Below are positions 30,709 through 40,813 of a stretch of DNA of 64,000 nt, in pieces. The notes under the pieces are model-generated. The model worked only from the letters and a program-made list of their open reading frames with translations, was not told the origin of the DNA and searched no databases. Source of the DNA: Hydrogenovibrio sp. JE_KL2. GTDB lineage: Bacteria > Pseudomonadota > Gammaproteobacteria > Thiomicrospirales > Thiomicrospiraceae. How positions within the stretch are numbered: position 1 is the stretch's first letter; the number at the start of each line of letters is the position of its first letter. The DNA lies in the NCBI RefSeq assembly GCF_009296185.1, contig NZ_WBJR01000006.1, positions 62,001 through 126,000 on the forward strand. The letters are read 5' to 3'. Both the position numbers and the translations under genes were made by a program.

Positions 30709-32940
30709 ATGAGCCAGCAATCAATCAACTACGAAGGCATCGAACATCAAACCATCGCTCAATTTACCGAAAAGGCCTACTTAGATTATGCGATGTACGT
30801 TATTTTGGATCGTGCACTTCCGCATATCGGTGATGGGTTGAAGCCTGTTCAAAGACGTATCATCTACGCCATGTCAGAGTTGGGGTTGAAGGCTTCTGCA
30901 AAGCATAAAAAATCAGCGCGTACCGTTGGGGATGTGTTAGGTAAATTCCATCCACATGGCGACTCGGCCTGTTACGAAGCCATGGTATTGATGGCGCAGG
31001 ATTTCTCTTTCCGCTATCCATTAGTTGACGGGCAAGGTAACTGGGGGTCTGTCGATGATCCGAAGTCGTTTGCCGCCATGCGTTATACCGAAGCCAAGTT
31101 GTCAAAATTCAGTCAGTTGTTGCTGGAAGAGATTGGTCAAGGTACCGTGGATTGGGTACCGAACTTCGATGGTTCTCTCAATGAGCCAAGTGTGCTGCCG
31201 TCTCGTGTACCTCACGTTCTATTAAATGGGACTTCGGGTATTGCCGTCGGGATGGCGACGGATATTCCCCCTCATAACCTCAAAGAAATCGTCGGTGCCT
31301 GTATTGCCATTCTGGAAAATAAAAACATTACCGATGAAGAGATTTTTGAACACGTCCCGGGACCGGATTATCCAAACCGTGCGTTGGTGATCACACCAAA
31401 GAGTGAAATGCAGCGCTTGTATCAAACCGGAAACGGAACCATTCGTCAGCGCGCGCACTACGAAGTAGAAGACGGTGTGAATGTGGTTGTTGATGCGTTG
31501 CCGTTCCAGGTTTCAGGTTCTAAAGTGTTGGAGCAAATTGCCGCGCAAATGCGCGCCAAGAAATTGCCGATGGTGGTGGATTTGCGAGATGAATCTGACC
31601 ATGAAAATCCAGTCAGAATTGTTATCGAGCTACGCTCGCGTCGCATTGATGTTGAGGCGGCAATGCTTCACTTGTTTGCCACTACGGATTTGGAAAGAAG
31701 TTATCGCGTTAACCTGAATGTAATTGGACTGAACGGACGCCCTCAAGTTAAAAGCTTAAAAGACATTTTGACCGAGTGGTTGATGTTCCGTCTTGAGACC
31801 GTTAGAAAACGTTTGCAATACCGCTTGGATAAGGTGTTGGCAAGGCTGCATATTTTGGATGGTTTGTTAATCGCCTACCTCAATATTGATGAAGTGATTG
31901 CCATTATCCGAGAAGAAGATAAGCCTAAACCGGTTTTGATGGAGCGTTTTAATCTAACGGAAATCCAGGCAGAAGCCATTCTTGAGTTGAAGTTACGTCA
32001 CTTGGCGCGCTTGGAAGAGATGAAAATCCGTAGCGAGCAAAACGAGTTGGACAAAGAGCGTCAAATGCTGGAAAAAACGCTTGGCAGCGAAACCAGAATG
32101 AGAACCTTGGTGAAAAAAGAATTGATTGCCGATGCCGAACTTTATGGCGACGAGCGCCGTTCTCCAATTGTTAGTGCTGAAATGGCACGTGCCATGAGCG
32201 AGCAGGATCTTTTGCCATCGGAAGCGGTTACGGTTGTATTGTCGGAAACGGGCTGGGTACGTGCGGCAAAAGGGCATGATATTGATGGACGGGCGCTGAG
32301 CTATAAATCTGGGGATGCCTTTAAACATCAAGCACAAGGGCAAAGCCGTCAAACAGCGATCTTTTTGGATTCAACCGGGCGGGCTTATGCATTGGCTGCC
32401 CACAGTCTACCTTCGGCAAGAAGTCATGGTGAGCCGTTAACGGGCCGCTTGAGCTTGCCGACAGGAGCCAGTATTGAAAGCGTGATTCTAGGGCAGGATA
32501 AAGACCGCTTTATCCTTGCCAGCTCTGCCGGGTATGGTTTTATTACCCAGTTGGAGAACTTATCTTCAAAGAACAAATCCGGAAAAGCGGCGCTGAGTGT
32601 TGATAAGAGTGCAAAAGTGCTTGCGCCAGCTGCTGTGAAAGAAGGGGACTGGGTGATTGTGACGACTAGTGAGCCAAGAATGTTGGTGTTTGAACAATCC
32701 GAGTTGCCGGAAATTGCTAAAGGGAAAGGGAATAAGTTGATTCAAATGCCCAAGGGTGAAGCTGTGACGGCAGTATTTGCCTTTAGTCCGGGCGCTAAAC
32801 TAGAGCTAGTTGCGGGTGATTATGCGAAGTCTTTTGGCCCAACGGCAATAGAAGAAGCCTTTGCAGTTAGAGCGAAGAAAGGAATCACCTTGCCAAGAAC
32901 TTTGAAACAGGTTACCGAAATTCGTTTGGTTAAGGAATAG
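30709..32940 (+). CDS. parC: DNA topoisomerase IV subunit A
   Basis: Breakage-reunion subunit of topoisomerase IV, 743 residues. The N-terminal domain includes the quinolone-determining region ([20 protein letters not shown]) and the catalytic tyrosine in [11 protein letters not shown] coiled-coil tower follows, then a C-terminal beta-pinwheel without a GyrA box, which separates ParC from GyrA. The positions equivalent to E. coli Ser80 and Glu84 are Ser and Glu, the quinolone-sensitive state. Confidence 0.97.
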   Translation: MSQQSINYEGIEHQTIAQFTEKAYLDYAMYVILDRALPHIGDGLKPVQRRIIYAMSELGLKASAKHKKSARTVGDVLGKFHPHGDSACYEAMVLMAQDFSFRYPLVDGQGNWGSVDDPKSFAAMRYTEAKLSKFSQLLLEEIGQGTVDWVPNFDGSLNEPSVLPSRVPHVLLNGTSGIAVGMATDIPPHNLKEIVGACIAILENKNITDEEIFEHVPGPDYPNRALVITPKSEMQRLYQTGNGTIRQRAHYEVEDGVNVVVDALPFQVSGSKVLEQIAAQMRAKKLPMVVDLRDESDHENPVRIVIELRSRRIDVEAAMLHLFATTDLERSYRVNLNVIGLNGRPQVKSLKDILTEWLMFRLETVRKRLQYRLDKVLARLHILDGLLIAYLNIDEVIAIIREEDKPKPVLMERFNLTEIQAEAILELKLRHLARLEEMKIRSEQNELDKERQMLEKTLGSETRMRTLVKKELIADAELYGDERRSPIVSAEMARAMSEQDLLPSEAVTVVLSETGWVRAAKGHDIDGRALSYKSGDAFKHQAQGQSRQTAIFLDSTGRAYALAAHSLPSARSHGEPLTGRLSLPTGASIESVILGQDKDRFILASSAGYGFITQLENLSSKNKSGKAALSVDKSAKVLAPAAVKEGDWVIVTTSEPRMLVFEQSELPEIAKGKGNKLIQMPKGEAVTAVFAFSPGAKLELVAGDYAKSFGPTAIEEAFAVRAKKGITLPRTLKQVTEIRLVKE

Positions 32941-33011
32941 AGTCTAAAAAATAAAGTTGGTCTTAAAGTTGCTTAAGCGACTGTAGAGATTTTTAGGCTT
33001 GTAGAAACATT

Positions 33012-33857
33012 ATGAATATTATTTCAAAACCTTTAGCCATACTGATTATTATCGGAAGTTTTATTGGCGGTTTCCTCATGGAAGGGGGTGTGCTTTCTTC
33101 ATTATGGCACCCTTCAGAGCTGGTCATTATTCTTGGAATTGCATTTGGTGTGTTCCTTGCAGCGACACCAGTCTATGTCTGGAGTAAGACGTTTGTTTAT
33201 TTGGGGCGCTTTTTCAAAGGTGGCCGCGTCAATAAAAAGATATATATTGAGTTGTTGGGCTTGTTGGATGAATTGTCCCGCTTGGCTCGTGCGCAAGGGG
33301 TACTTGCGTTGGAAGCTCACATCACTTCACCTGAGGACAGCTCAATCTTTATGAACTATCCGCTGATTCTTAAGCATAGAGAGCTTAAGAAGTTTATCGT
33401 CGATAACTTCTCTTACCTATTGTTGAATCCACCGCAAGCGCTGGATTTTAAGCATTATTTAGAAGATCAGATTCACGATATTATTCATTCGATGATGGAA
33501 GTGCCGCGCGCGACTGGTAAGATTTCCGGGTTGTTGCCTGGTTTCGGGATCGTGGCGGCGGTAATGGGCGTTATCCTGACAATGAATTTGTTGGGGGGTG
33601 ACATGGATGTGGCAAAAATTGGTAGCTCAATCGGCGCCGCCCTTGTAGGGACTTTGACGGGTATCTTTTTCTCATTTGCTGTTGTTGCGCCCTTTACGCA
33701 TGCAACAGAAGTGATGATTCGTCAGGATCAGGCAATTTTTGAAGTGGCTGCCGCTTTCCTCTATGCATTCTCTCACGGAGTATCGCCTAGTATGGCTGCA
33801 GAGATTGGTAGACAACGTATTCCGCCAGATTTTGAGATTAAGCGAGAAGGGCCTTAA
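33012..33857 (+). CDS. motA: flagellar stator protein MotA
   Basis: Inner-membrane stator subunit, 281 residues, four helices (about 7-25, 33-53, 172-195, 203-226). The region SGLLPGFGIVAAVMGVI holds the conserved Pro of helix 3, and VVAPFTHATE holds that of helix 4. The cytoplasmic part around residues 120-160 contacts the rotor. motB follows 19 bases downstream. This is the conventional stator pair, distinct from the three-gene cassette at 21.7 kb. Confidence 0.95.
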   Translation: MNIISKPLAILIIIGSFIGGFLMEGGVLSSLWHPSELVIILGIAFGVFLAATPVYVWSKTFVYLGRFFKGGRVNKKIYIELLGLLDELSRLARAQGVLALEAHITSPEDSSIFMNYPLILKHRELKKFIVDNFSYLLLNPPQALDFKHYLEDQIHDIIHSMMEVPRATGKISGLLPGFGIVAAVMGVILTMNLLGGDMDVAKIGSSIGAALVGTLTGIFFSFAVVAPFTHATEVMIRQDQAIFEVAAAFLYAFSHGVSPSMAAEIGRQRIPPDFEIKREGP

Positions 33858-33876
33858 TCGTTTATGACGCGCCGAG

Positions 33877-34629
33877 ATGAGTGGAGCCAATATGTCCAGA
33901 GGTAGAGGGAATGAGTGCGAACAAGAAGACAGTGCATGGGAAATTGCACTTGCCGACTTGATGACCGTTTTAATGGTTTTCTTTTTGGTCATGTGGCTGA
34001 CTTCTATCATCGATCCTGAGAAACGAAAAGCCTTCGTTGAAAACCTTGTTGGTGACAGCGGTGGCGGCGATAAGGTTTTAAAGCAGGATGCCTCTGCACA
34101 GGCTGCACCCATCAAGCCACCAATCGAGCAGGAAAAACCTGTCACGGAACAAGAGATTCAGTCTGCTGTAGCGAAAGTTAATCCAAAGGATATCGATATT
34201 CAGCAAACGCCGGAAGGTATCAAGATTACCTTGAGATCGGATAGTTTCTTTGAAAGTGGACGTGCGAATATCACAGATAAAACCAGAGAGCAGTTGGAAA
34301 ACCTTGGGGAAACCCTTGCAGGGCGTAAACAGGATATGATCATTACCGGTTATACCGATAATGTGCCGATTTCCAATTTCCAATTTCCTTCAAACTGGGA
34401 GTTGTCGGCAGCTAGGGCGGCAACAGTTGCCAGAACCTTTATCTACATGGGGGTAGATCAAAAATACATCACCATTGAAGGTAAAGCAGACAATGAACCT
34501 GTTGCACCGAACAATAGTTCTTATGGACGTTCGTTGAACCGCCGAGTGGTGATTATGATCAAGAACAAGAAAGTGGCTCAGCCGACTCGTCCGGTAGCCG
34601 GTCAGGTGGCACCGCCACTTCCTCGCTAA
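33877..34629 (+). CDS. motB: flagellar stator protein MotB
   Basis: Stator partner that anchors MotA to peptidoglycan. The 250 residues have one helix (about 24-44) with the ion-carrying Asp in IALADLMTVLMVFFLVMWL, a linker, and an OmpA domain (about 115-230) with GYTDNVP and NRRVVIMI. A second ATG at 33892 has a better GGAG ribosome site and would shorten it by five residues. It stops two bases before the convergent moeB stop. Confidence 0.94.
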   Translation: MSGANMSRGRGNECEQEDSAWEIALADLMTVLMVFFLVMWLTSIIDPEKRKAFVENLVGDSGGGDKVLKQDASAQAAPIKPPIEQEKPVTEQEIQSAVAKVNPKDIDIQQTPEGIKITLRSDSFFESGRANITDKTREQLENLGETLAGRKQDMIITGYTDNVPISNFQFPSNWELSAARAATVARTFIYMGVDQKYITIEGKADNEPVAPNNSSYGRSLNRRVVIMIKNKKVAQPTRPVAGQVAPPLPR

Positions 34630-34631
34630 AA

Positions 34632-35384
34632 TTAGTTGCCCGAGCAGATCGGGCAATGTGGATCTTTTTTCAAGTTAAGGGTGCGTATATTCATGGTATA
34701 GGCATCCAAAATCATGAGTTTTCCAGTCAATGTTGGTTTGCCCAATAACGCTTTAATGGCTTCAATCGCCTGCATTGAACCGACCATACCCACGACAGGT
34801 GCCAGCACACCGTTTTCGCTACAAGTCAGCTCTTGACCTGAGTCTTCCTTATACAAGCACTGATAGCAAGGAGAGGTGTTCTTTCTGAAGTCAAAAGTCG
34901 AAAGTTGTCCTTCCCAGCGGATGGCTGCGCCAGAGACCAAAGGTTTCTTCTGGGCATAACAGATACGGTTCAGCGTAAAGCGTGTCGAAAAATTGTCAGT
35001 ACAATCAATCACCACATCTGCGTTTTCGATAATGGCTTCAAATTCTTGTTCGGATAACTTGTCATCGTAAGAATGAATATCGATAAAGTGGTTTAGCGCG
35101 CTGAGATTTTCTTCAGCAGACCTGACTTTTGTCATGCCGATATTGTTTTCACGATGGACAATTTGGCGTTGTAGGTTGGAGTCATCTACTTCATCAAAAT
35201 CAATCAGACTAAGCGTTCCTACCCCCGCAGCAGCTAAATAAAGTGATACAGGAGACCCTAGGCCACCCAGCCCAACAATCACAGCATGGGATTCAGTGAG
35301 CTTTAATTGGCCGTCGTAATCCACTTCCGAGAGTAAGATTTGGCGGCTGTAGCGACTCAATTCGTCATCGTTTAAAGATTTCAT
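34632..35384 (-). CDS. moeB: HesA/MoeB/ThiF-family E1-like adenylyltransferase
   Basis: Activates the C-terminal glycine of a small sulfur carrier (MoaD or ThiS) by adenylation. The 250 residues have the nucleotide loop VGLGGLGSPVSLYL, the conserved SRQI arginine region and DCTDNFSTR. Two CxxC pairs bind zinc (CYQC and CPIC at the end). MoeB and ThiF cannot be told apart by sequence alone, and neither moaD nor thiS is nearby. It is last in the hemA-prfA-prmC transcript, a common position for moeB/hesA. Confidence 0.87.
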   Translation of the reverse strand: MKSLNDDELSRYSRQILLSEVDYDGQLKLTESHAVIVGLGGLGSPVSLYLAAAGVGTLSLIDFDEVDDSNLQRQIVHRENNIGMTKVRSAEENLSALNHFIDIHSYDDKLSEQEFEAIIENADVVIDCTDNFSTRFTLNRICYAQKKPLVSGAAIRWEGQLSTFDFRKNTSPCYQCLYKEDSGQELTCSENGVLAPVVGMVGSMQAIEAIKALLGKPTLTGKLMILDAYTMNIRTLNLKKDPHCPICSGN

Positions 35385-35412
35385 CTCAAATCCTTTTTGT
35401 CTTGGTATTGGC

Positions 35413-36249
35413 TTAGAGTTGCCCTAAGGTGACTCTTGGGTTGTGCCCGTAATCGTAAATGGTTTCTACTTGTTGAAAACCGTTGTCGGTAAAGAGTTGT
35501 TGTAATGCCTCGGCTTGGTCGAATCCATGTTCTATCAACAACCAGCCGCCTTCAATTAAATGACTTCTGCTTTCTGATATCAAGGAGCGAATGTCTTCTA
35601 ACCCGTCGTGCCCGGAGGTTAATGCTGTGAGTGGTTCAAAGCGCACATCTCCCAGAGATAAATGAGGGTCGTCTTCAACAATGTATGGCGGGTTGGAAAC
35701 AATCACTTCAAAGCGAGCATTTGCTATGGGTTCAAACCAGCTACCAACGCGAAAATCAATGGACAAGCCATGTTGTTCGGCATTTTGCTTGGCAACTTCT
35801 AGTGCCGCTGGTTGAAGGTCAACGGCGTAGGCATTTATGTAAGGCGCTTCATGTTTGAGTGAGCAAATGATTGCACCTGAGCCTGTGCCCAAGTCCAATA
35901 CACGAGCATTAATGTGATCTTGCTTAAAGCACTCGATTTTTAGCAGTGCTTGTTCCACCAGTATTTCCGTGTCAGGGCGAGGAATCAGTGTGTCAGAAGT
36001 GACCTTGAAGTCTAATCCCCAGAATTCTTTGCTACCGGTTAGGTGGGCGATCGGTACCCCAACCTGGCGTTTTTTCAACAACTCAGAAAAGTGTTCTGCC
36101 TGTTGAGGGGAAAGCTCATGTTCCGGCCAGGTAAAAAGATAAGTTCGGTCTTTGCCTAAGGCATAGGCAAGCAGGATTTCCGTGTCCAGTAATGGCGATT
36201 CAGAGGTTAGGGTGCTTCGCCCCAGATTGAGCGCCTCGGTAATCGTCAT
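35413..36249 (-). CDS. prmC: peptide chain release factor N5-glutamine methyltransferase
   Basis: Methylates the Gln of the GGQ motif of release factors. The 278 residues have an N-terminal helical domain, then a Rossmann methyltransferase domain with VLDLGTGSGAI and the diagnostic NPPY near 184-187. It lies directly downstream of its substrate gene prfA (11-base gap), as in E. coli. Positions 36057-36068 match the core of the dispersed repeat within the coding sequence. Confidence 0.96.
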   Translation of the reverse strand: MTITEALNLGRSTLTSESPLLDTEILLAYALGKDRTYLFTWPEHELSPQQAEHFSELLKKRQVGVPIAHLTGSKEFWGLDFKVTSDTLIPRPDTEILVEQALLKIECFKQDHINARVLDLGTGSGAIICSLKHEAPYINAYAVDLQPAALEVAKQNAEQHGLSIDFRVGSWFEPIANARFEVIVSNPPYIVEDDPHLSLGDVRFEPLTALTSGHDGLEDIRSLISESRSHLIEGGWLLIEHGFDQAEALQQLFTDNGFQQVETIYDYGHNPRVTLGQL

Positions 36250-36260
36250 ATTGACCTTGC

Positions 36261-37346
36261 TTACTGTTCACTCAAAGAGGCAAGTTGTTCCGCTTGGTAT
36301 TCATTGATTAACGGATCAATGACTTGCTGTAAGCCGCCTTGCATAACATCGTCAAGCTTGTAAAGCGTGAGGTTGATGCGGTGGTCGGTAACGCGCCCTT
36401 GCGGGTAGTTGTAGGTACGGATACGTTCGGAGCGGTCGCCTGAGCCGACCAGGCTTTTACGTTCTTGTGCGATTTCCTGGTCGTGTTTGCGTTGCTTCTC
36501 ATCCATGATGCGTGCCGCCAGCAGAGACATGGCTCTGGCACGGTTTTTATGCTGAGAGCGTTCGTCCTGACATTCAACGACCGTTCCGGTTGGAATATGA
36601 GTGATACGAATCGCCGAATCGGTTTTGTTGACGTGCTGTCCCCCCGCACCAGAGGCGCGGAAAGTGTCCACTTTTAAATCGGCAGGGTTTAGTTCAACTG
36701 CTTCAACATCAGGCGCTTCGGGCATGATAACCACGGTTGCGGCGGAGGTGTGGACACGTCCTTGGGTTTCAGTTGCCGGTACGCGCTGTACACGGTGAGC
36801 GCCGGATTCGAACTTTAAGCGAGAGTAAGCGCCATCACCGATGATTCGGGTGATGATTTCCTTATAACCGCCATGCTCACCTTCCTGAGCGTTAAGCACT
36901 TCAATCTGCCATTTCATGTTTTCCGCGTAGCGGCTGTACATACGGAATAAGTCCCCGGCAAAAATAGCGGCTTCGTCTCCACCCGTTCCGGCACGAATCT
37001 CCAAGAAGATGTTGGCGTCATCATTCGGGTCCTTTGGAAGTAGCATTTTCTGTAATGCCAACTCAAGCTCTTCGAGTTTCTTGGATAGGATCGGAAGCTC
37101 TTCTTGCCCCATTTCTTTCAGGTCAGGGTCGCCTGAGGCAATCATAGCTTTTGCTTCATTCAAGTCACTTTCAGTTTGCAGAAACTGTGTGTAGGCTTCC
37201 ACCACGGAACTGATCTGCGAGTGCTCCTTATTGAGGTTCATGAACTTGGTCTGATCACTGATGATTTCAGGATCGGACATCAGATGGTTCACTTCATCCA
37301 GGCGTTCTACGAGCAGGTCGAGTTTTTTACGAATAGAGTCTTTCAT
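36261..37346 (-). CDS. prfA: peptide chain release factor 1
   Basis: Terminates translation at UAA and UAG. The 361 residues include the stop-codon-reading tripeptide PAT (PATETQGR) and the catalytic [15 protein letters not shown], with GGQ near residue 235. Standard length. It lies between hemA and prmC on one strand, the typical proteobacterial operon. Confidence 0.98.
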   Translation of the reverse strand: MKDSIRKKLDLLVERLDEVNHLMSDPEIISDQTKFMNLNKEHSQISSVVEAYTQFLQTESDLNEAKAMIASGDPDLKEMGQEELPILSKKLEELELALQKMLLPKDPNDDANIFLEIRAGTGGDEAAIFAGDLFRMYSRYAENMKWQIEVLNAQEGEHGGYKEIITRIIGDGAYSRLKFESGAHRVQRVPATETQGRVHTSAATVVIMPEAPDVEAVELNPADLKVDTFRASGAGGQHVNKTDSAIRITHIPTGTVVECQDERSQHKNRARAMSLLAARIMDEKQRKHDQEIAQERKSLVGSGDRSERIRTYNYPQGRVTDHRINLTLYKLDDVMQGGLQQVIDPLINEYQAEQLASLSEQ

Positions 37347-37375
37347 TACGAATTGTCTTTATCAAATGTGGCGTA

Positions 37376-38656
37376 CTAAGAAGTATGCGAGTTGTTTGGT
37401 TTATCAGCTTCAAATAACAGTTGTTTTGCAGCATCAATGATGTGTTGCTCACCTTTCAGTCCAGCATGGTGTAGGTTTGCCGTAGGTGTGTGTAGAATTT
37501 TGTTGGTGAGCTGATTGGCCAGTTTTTTGATGACCAACTCTGGTTTTTCGCCTTTTTGCAGTAGGGCTAAGGCATCTTCTAGCGCATGGTCCTTGATTTG
37601 ATAGGCTTGCTGGCGGTAATGCTGTATCAACGGGCTTGCCTGTAGAGATGCATGGTATTGCATCATGAAGTTTTCAGCTTGAGAGCTGACGATTTCTTCC
37701 GCTTCCAAAGAAGCGTCTTTGCGGGATTGTTTGTTTTCTTCAATAATGGCGGTGAGGTCATCAACCGTATAAAGATAGACGTTGTCCAGTTGCCCAACTT
37801 CCGGCGCAATATCTCTTGGTACTGCGATGTCGACGATAAACATAGGCTTGTGTCTACGGGCTTTAAGGGCCGCCTTGATATCGTTTTGATTCAAAATAGG
37901 GGTTGGGCTTGCTGTGGAAGCAATAATCATGTCCGCCTCATGAAGGTGATCATTGATTTCATTCAAGCCAATCGCATAGCCACCTAATGCTTCGGTAATT
38001 TGGTGAGCTTTCGTCAACGTACGGTTGGCAATAATCAACTTGCCGATATGGTGTTCTTTTAGATGGCGGGCAACCAATTCAATGGTTTCTCCAGCACCAA
38101 TCAATAATGCAGTTTGATCGGATAGATCACCAAAAAACTGTTTTGACAGTGCCACCGCAGAAAACGCGACGGAAACCGGGCTTGAACCAATGGCCGTATC
38201 GGTACGGATTTGTTTGACCGTTTTGAAGATGTGTTGGAACAAAGCATCCATGCGTTGATGAATACTATCGGACTTTTGTGCCAGCGCATAGGCGTCTTTA
38301 ATCTGGCCGAAAATCTGAGGTTCCCCCAGAATCAAGGAATTCAATCCGCTGGATACGCGCATGATGTGCTTAATGGCATCCAGATTGGTTTTCTTGTAAA
38401 GGTAATCCTGCAAGCTTTCTGGCGGAAGATTGAAGTAGTCATGTAGCCATTGCTCAATGACACCTTCTTCTAAGGATTTCAGGTTGCAATAGATTTCCGT
38501 GCGGTTACATGTCGAGAGGATCATGTACTCATCACTAGGACATTTCTCTTTCAGTTCTACGAGTGCATGCTGCACTTGTTCCGGTGAAAAAGACACCTTT
38601 TCACGGACATCCACAGGGGCTGTTTTATGATTCACGCCCAACACAAATAATTTCAT
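37376..38656 (-). CDS. hemA: glutamyl-tRNA reductase
   Basis: Reduces Glu-tRNA to glutamate-1-semialdehyde, the first step of C5-pathway haem synthesis. The 426 residues begin MKLFVLGVNHKTAPVDVREK and place the catalytic cysteine at C50 in LSTCNRTEIY, as in E. coli. An NADP domain (IGAGETIEL) and a dimerisation helix follow. First gene of the hemA-prfA-prmC-moeB transcript, divergent from the TPR lipoprotein. Confidence 0.97.
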   Translation of the reverse strand: MKLFVLGVNHKTAPVDVREKVSFSPEQVQHALVELKEKCPSDEYMILSTCNRTEIYCNLKSLEEGVIEQWLHDYFNLPPESLQDYLYKKTNLDAIKHIMRVSSGLNSLILGEPQIFGQIKDAYALAQKSDSIHQRMDALFQHIFKTVKQIRTDTAIGSSPVSVAFSAVALSKQFFGDLSDQTALLIGAGETIELVARHLKEHHIGKLIIANRTLTKAHQITEALGGYAIGLNEINDHLHEADMIIASTASPTPILNQNDIKAALKARRHKPMFIVDIAVPRDIAPEVGQLDNVYLYTVDDLTAIIEENKQSRKDASLEAEEIVSSQAENFMMQYHASLQASPLIQHYRQQAYQIKDHALEDALALLQKGEKPELVIKKLANQLTNKILHTPTANLHHAGLKGEQHIIDAAKQLLFEADKPNNSHTS

Positions 38657-38755
38657 TGAAGAACCGATTTTTAATAAAAAAGAAAAAATACTGCGCTAAA
38701 GAGGCGTAATTTTGCTAAATTATGCATCTAATTGCAAGTTTATGGATAGATTTCT

Positions 38756-40564
38756 GTGCAGAATTTCCCTTCAAATTTCAAGACGATTTTATCCTTCTTC
38801 TCTATCACCTCTCTCATTGTTTTGATGTCTGCCTGTAGTCAAAACGTTAAACCAGATGGGCAAACAGGGAAGATGCCTACAAAATCCGCCACGTCAAAAG
38901 TGACAAAACCTGAGCCAAAAGTGGTTTATCGACACTTTCCGCCGGATGTTATGTATAAAGTGATGGTTGCCGAATTGTTAATCAAGCGTGACCAAGCTTC
39001 CGCTGCCTATCCATTGATGTATTCGGCTGCCCAGGAATCGAAAGATCCCGGGTTGGCTGAGCGCGCATTCCAATTGTCGATGACGACTTTTAATTTACAA
39101 GCCATCGAAGATGCCACCAATTTGTGGCGAGAAGTCGAACCCAACAAAGCTTTGCCTTGGAAAGCGTCTTATCTGATGTCGGTTCGAGCAGGTGATATCA
39201 ATACCGCCCTGGCACAGTGGGGTCACTACAAGACATTGTCTGGCGCGCCCATTGAGTCCGTTTTGATTGAAACAGGACTCAAAGTCAGTCAGTCAGCTGA
39301 CCGTGCGAAAGGGCTAGAGTTTTTAACCAAATTAAAAAACAACTATCCAAAAGAACCCGCTTCTTATTTTGCGTTAGGGCTGGCATCTGTTAATTACGGC
39401 GCTTATCGCCAAGCGATCCCTGTGTTGGAAAAGTCTGCAGACTTATATCAAAAGGGGAATGGCAGTACGAGTTCTGAAGACTCGATTGATCCTGAAAAGA
39501 TCAACAGAGAAATCTATTTATTGCTGGCGACAGCCTATTTGAAGTCAGACCAACCTGAACAGGGGATGGAAAAAGTCCATCCTTACCTTGATGCCCATGA
39601 AGAAGATTGGGAGTTGCAGGAAAAATTTGCACGCCTAGAAGTAAAAGCCGGGCGCTTTGCTGATGCGGAAAAACGTTACCTAAAAGTTTTGGAACACGAA
39701 CCTAAAGCCTTTACTTCAAGATTGTCGGTGGCATTGTTGCAGCTTGAGCGCAAAGATTACAAAGATGCCATTGGCAACCTGAAACAATTGCGCCAATTGC
39801 CTGAGTACCGTTCGACCGCAAACTATTATCTTGGCTTGGCCAGTCAGGGGCAGGGTGAGTTCAAGCAAGCTGTTAAATATTACCAGTCGGTTAAGACAAC
39901 GGATTATTACTTGGATGCGCAGCTTCATATTGCGGAAATCCGTTTTCCAGATGTTGGGCTTGAGCGTACGCTGGAAATTTTGAACAGCTTACAAGCCACA
40001 AATGATGATCAGCGCGTTAAATTGTATCGTGCGCAAGCAATTTTCTATAAGTTGGCAGGCGAAAAGCAAAAAGCCATCAATATGTATTCCGCAGCACTAC
40101 AACTACAACCGAAAAATGTTACGGTACTTCTGTCGCAGGCGATGATTTACTATGATTTGAAGCAATATAAATCTTATGTTTCCAACATCAAGCGTTCATT
40201 GAAGGTTGAGCCGGATAACATCGAAGCCTTGAATGCTTTGGCGTATTTCTACGTTGAACGCAATGAACATTTGGATGAAGCAGAGAAGTTGCTGAAAAAA
40301 GCGCTCAAGCTTGCGCCGGATGAATATTACATACTGGATAGTCGCGGCTGGCTGTATTACCAACAGGGAAAATACGAACAAGCCGAATCAGATTTAAAAC
40401 GCGCTTTCAGCATGGAAAAAGATGACGAAGTTTTGATTCATCTGATTAAGGTTAAGTGGAAGCTAGGGAAGCGAGATGATGCCAAAAACCTTTGGAATCA
40501 ATATCATCGAAACTTTCCTGAAAATACAGAGTTGCAGGGTTTGATAATTCAATTGGAGAAGTAG
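38756..40564 (+). CDS. TPR-repeat lipoprotein
   Basis: A 602-residue protein from a GTG start. It has a lipoprotein signal with lipobox LMSAC (Cys near 27), a Lys/Pro/Thr-rich linker, then at least eight tetratricopeptide repeats to the C-terminus (for example EYYILDSRGWLYYQQGKYEQ). It should sit at the periplasmic face of the outer membrane as a protein-interaction scaffold. A TPR gene divergent from hemA is common in gammaproteobacteria, usually followed by lolB and ispE; here both are absent and tRNA-Gln follows. Confidence 0.85.
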   Translation: MQNFPSNFKTILSFFSITSLIVLMSACSQNVKPDGQTGKMPTKSATSKVTKPEPKVVYRHFPPDVMYKVMVAELLIKRDQASAAYPLMYSAAQESKDPGLAERAFQLSMTTFNLQAIEDATNLWREVEPNKALPWKASYLMSVRAGDINTALAQWGHYKTLSGAPIESVLIETGLKVSQSADRAKGLEFLTKLKNNYPKEPASYFALGLASVNYGAYRQAIPVLEKSADLYQKGNGSTSSEDSIDPEKINREIYLLLATAYLKSDQPEQGMEKVHPYLDAHEEDWELQEKFARLEVKAGRFADAEKRYLKVLEHEPKAFTSRLSVALLQLERKDYKDAIGNLKQLRQLPEYRSTANYYLGLASQGQGEFKQAVKYYQSVKTTDYYLDAQLHIAEIRFPDVGLERTLEILNSLQATNDDQRVKLYRAQAIFYKLAGEKQKAINMYSAALQLQPKNVTVLLSQAMIYYDLKQYKSYVSNIKRSLKVEPDNIEALNALAYFYVERNEHLDEAEKLLKKALKLAPDEYYILDSRGWLYYQQGKYEQAESDLKRAFSMEKDDEVLIHLIKVKWKLGKRDDAKNLWNQYHRNFPENTELQGLIIQLEK

Positions 40565-40620
40565 GTTCCAATTTTGTTATCATTTCACCATCGTTTTAGG
40601 ATTTATTTTTAAAAATCCTC

Positions 40621-40648
40621 TTGATTTGAATTCCATAAAGTGGATAAT
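40621..40648 (+). promoter_or_regulatory. promoter of tRNA-Gln
   Basis: TTGATT (40621-40626), 16 bases, GATAAT (40643-40648), 30 bases before the tRNA. Confidence 0.65.
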
Positions 40649-40677
40649 ACGCTCCTGTCTTCGATGACACATATAGT

Positions 40678-40752
40678 TGGGCTATCGCCAAGCGGTAAGG
40701 CAACGGGTTTTGATCCCGTCATGCGCAGGTTCGAATCCTGCTAGCCCAGCCA
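40678..40752 (+). tRNA. tRNA-Gln (anticodon TTG)
   Basis: A 75-base cloverleaf with acceptor TGGGCTA/TAGCCCA, T-loop GGTTCGAATCC and encoded CCA. The anticodon loop GTTTTGATC gives anticodon TTG, so it reads CAA and CAG. It precedes prs, as in Pseudomonas. Confidence 0.97.
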
Positions 40753-40813
40753 TTATCCTTACAGAATTCATCAAAACATTTTTCCTTGTCCTACCCATTA
40801 GGAGACGCCTTGA

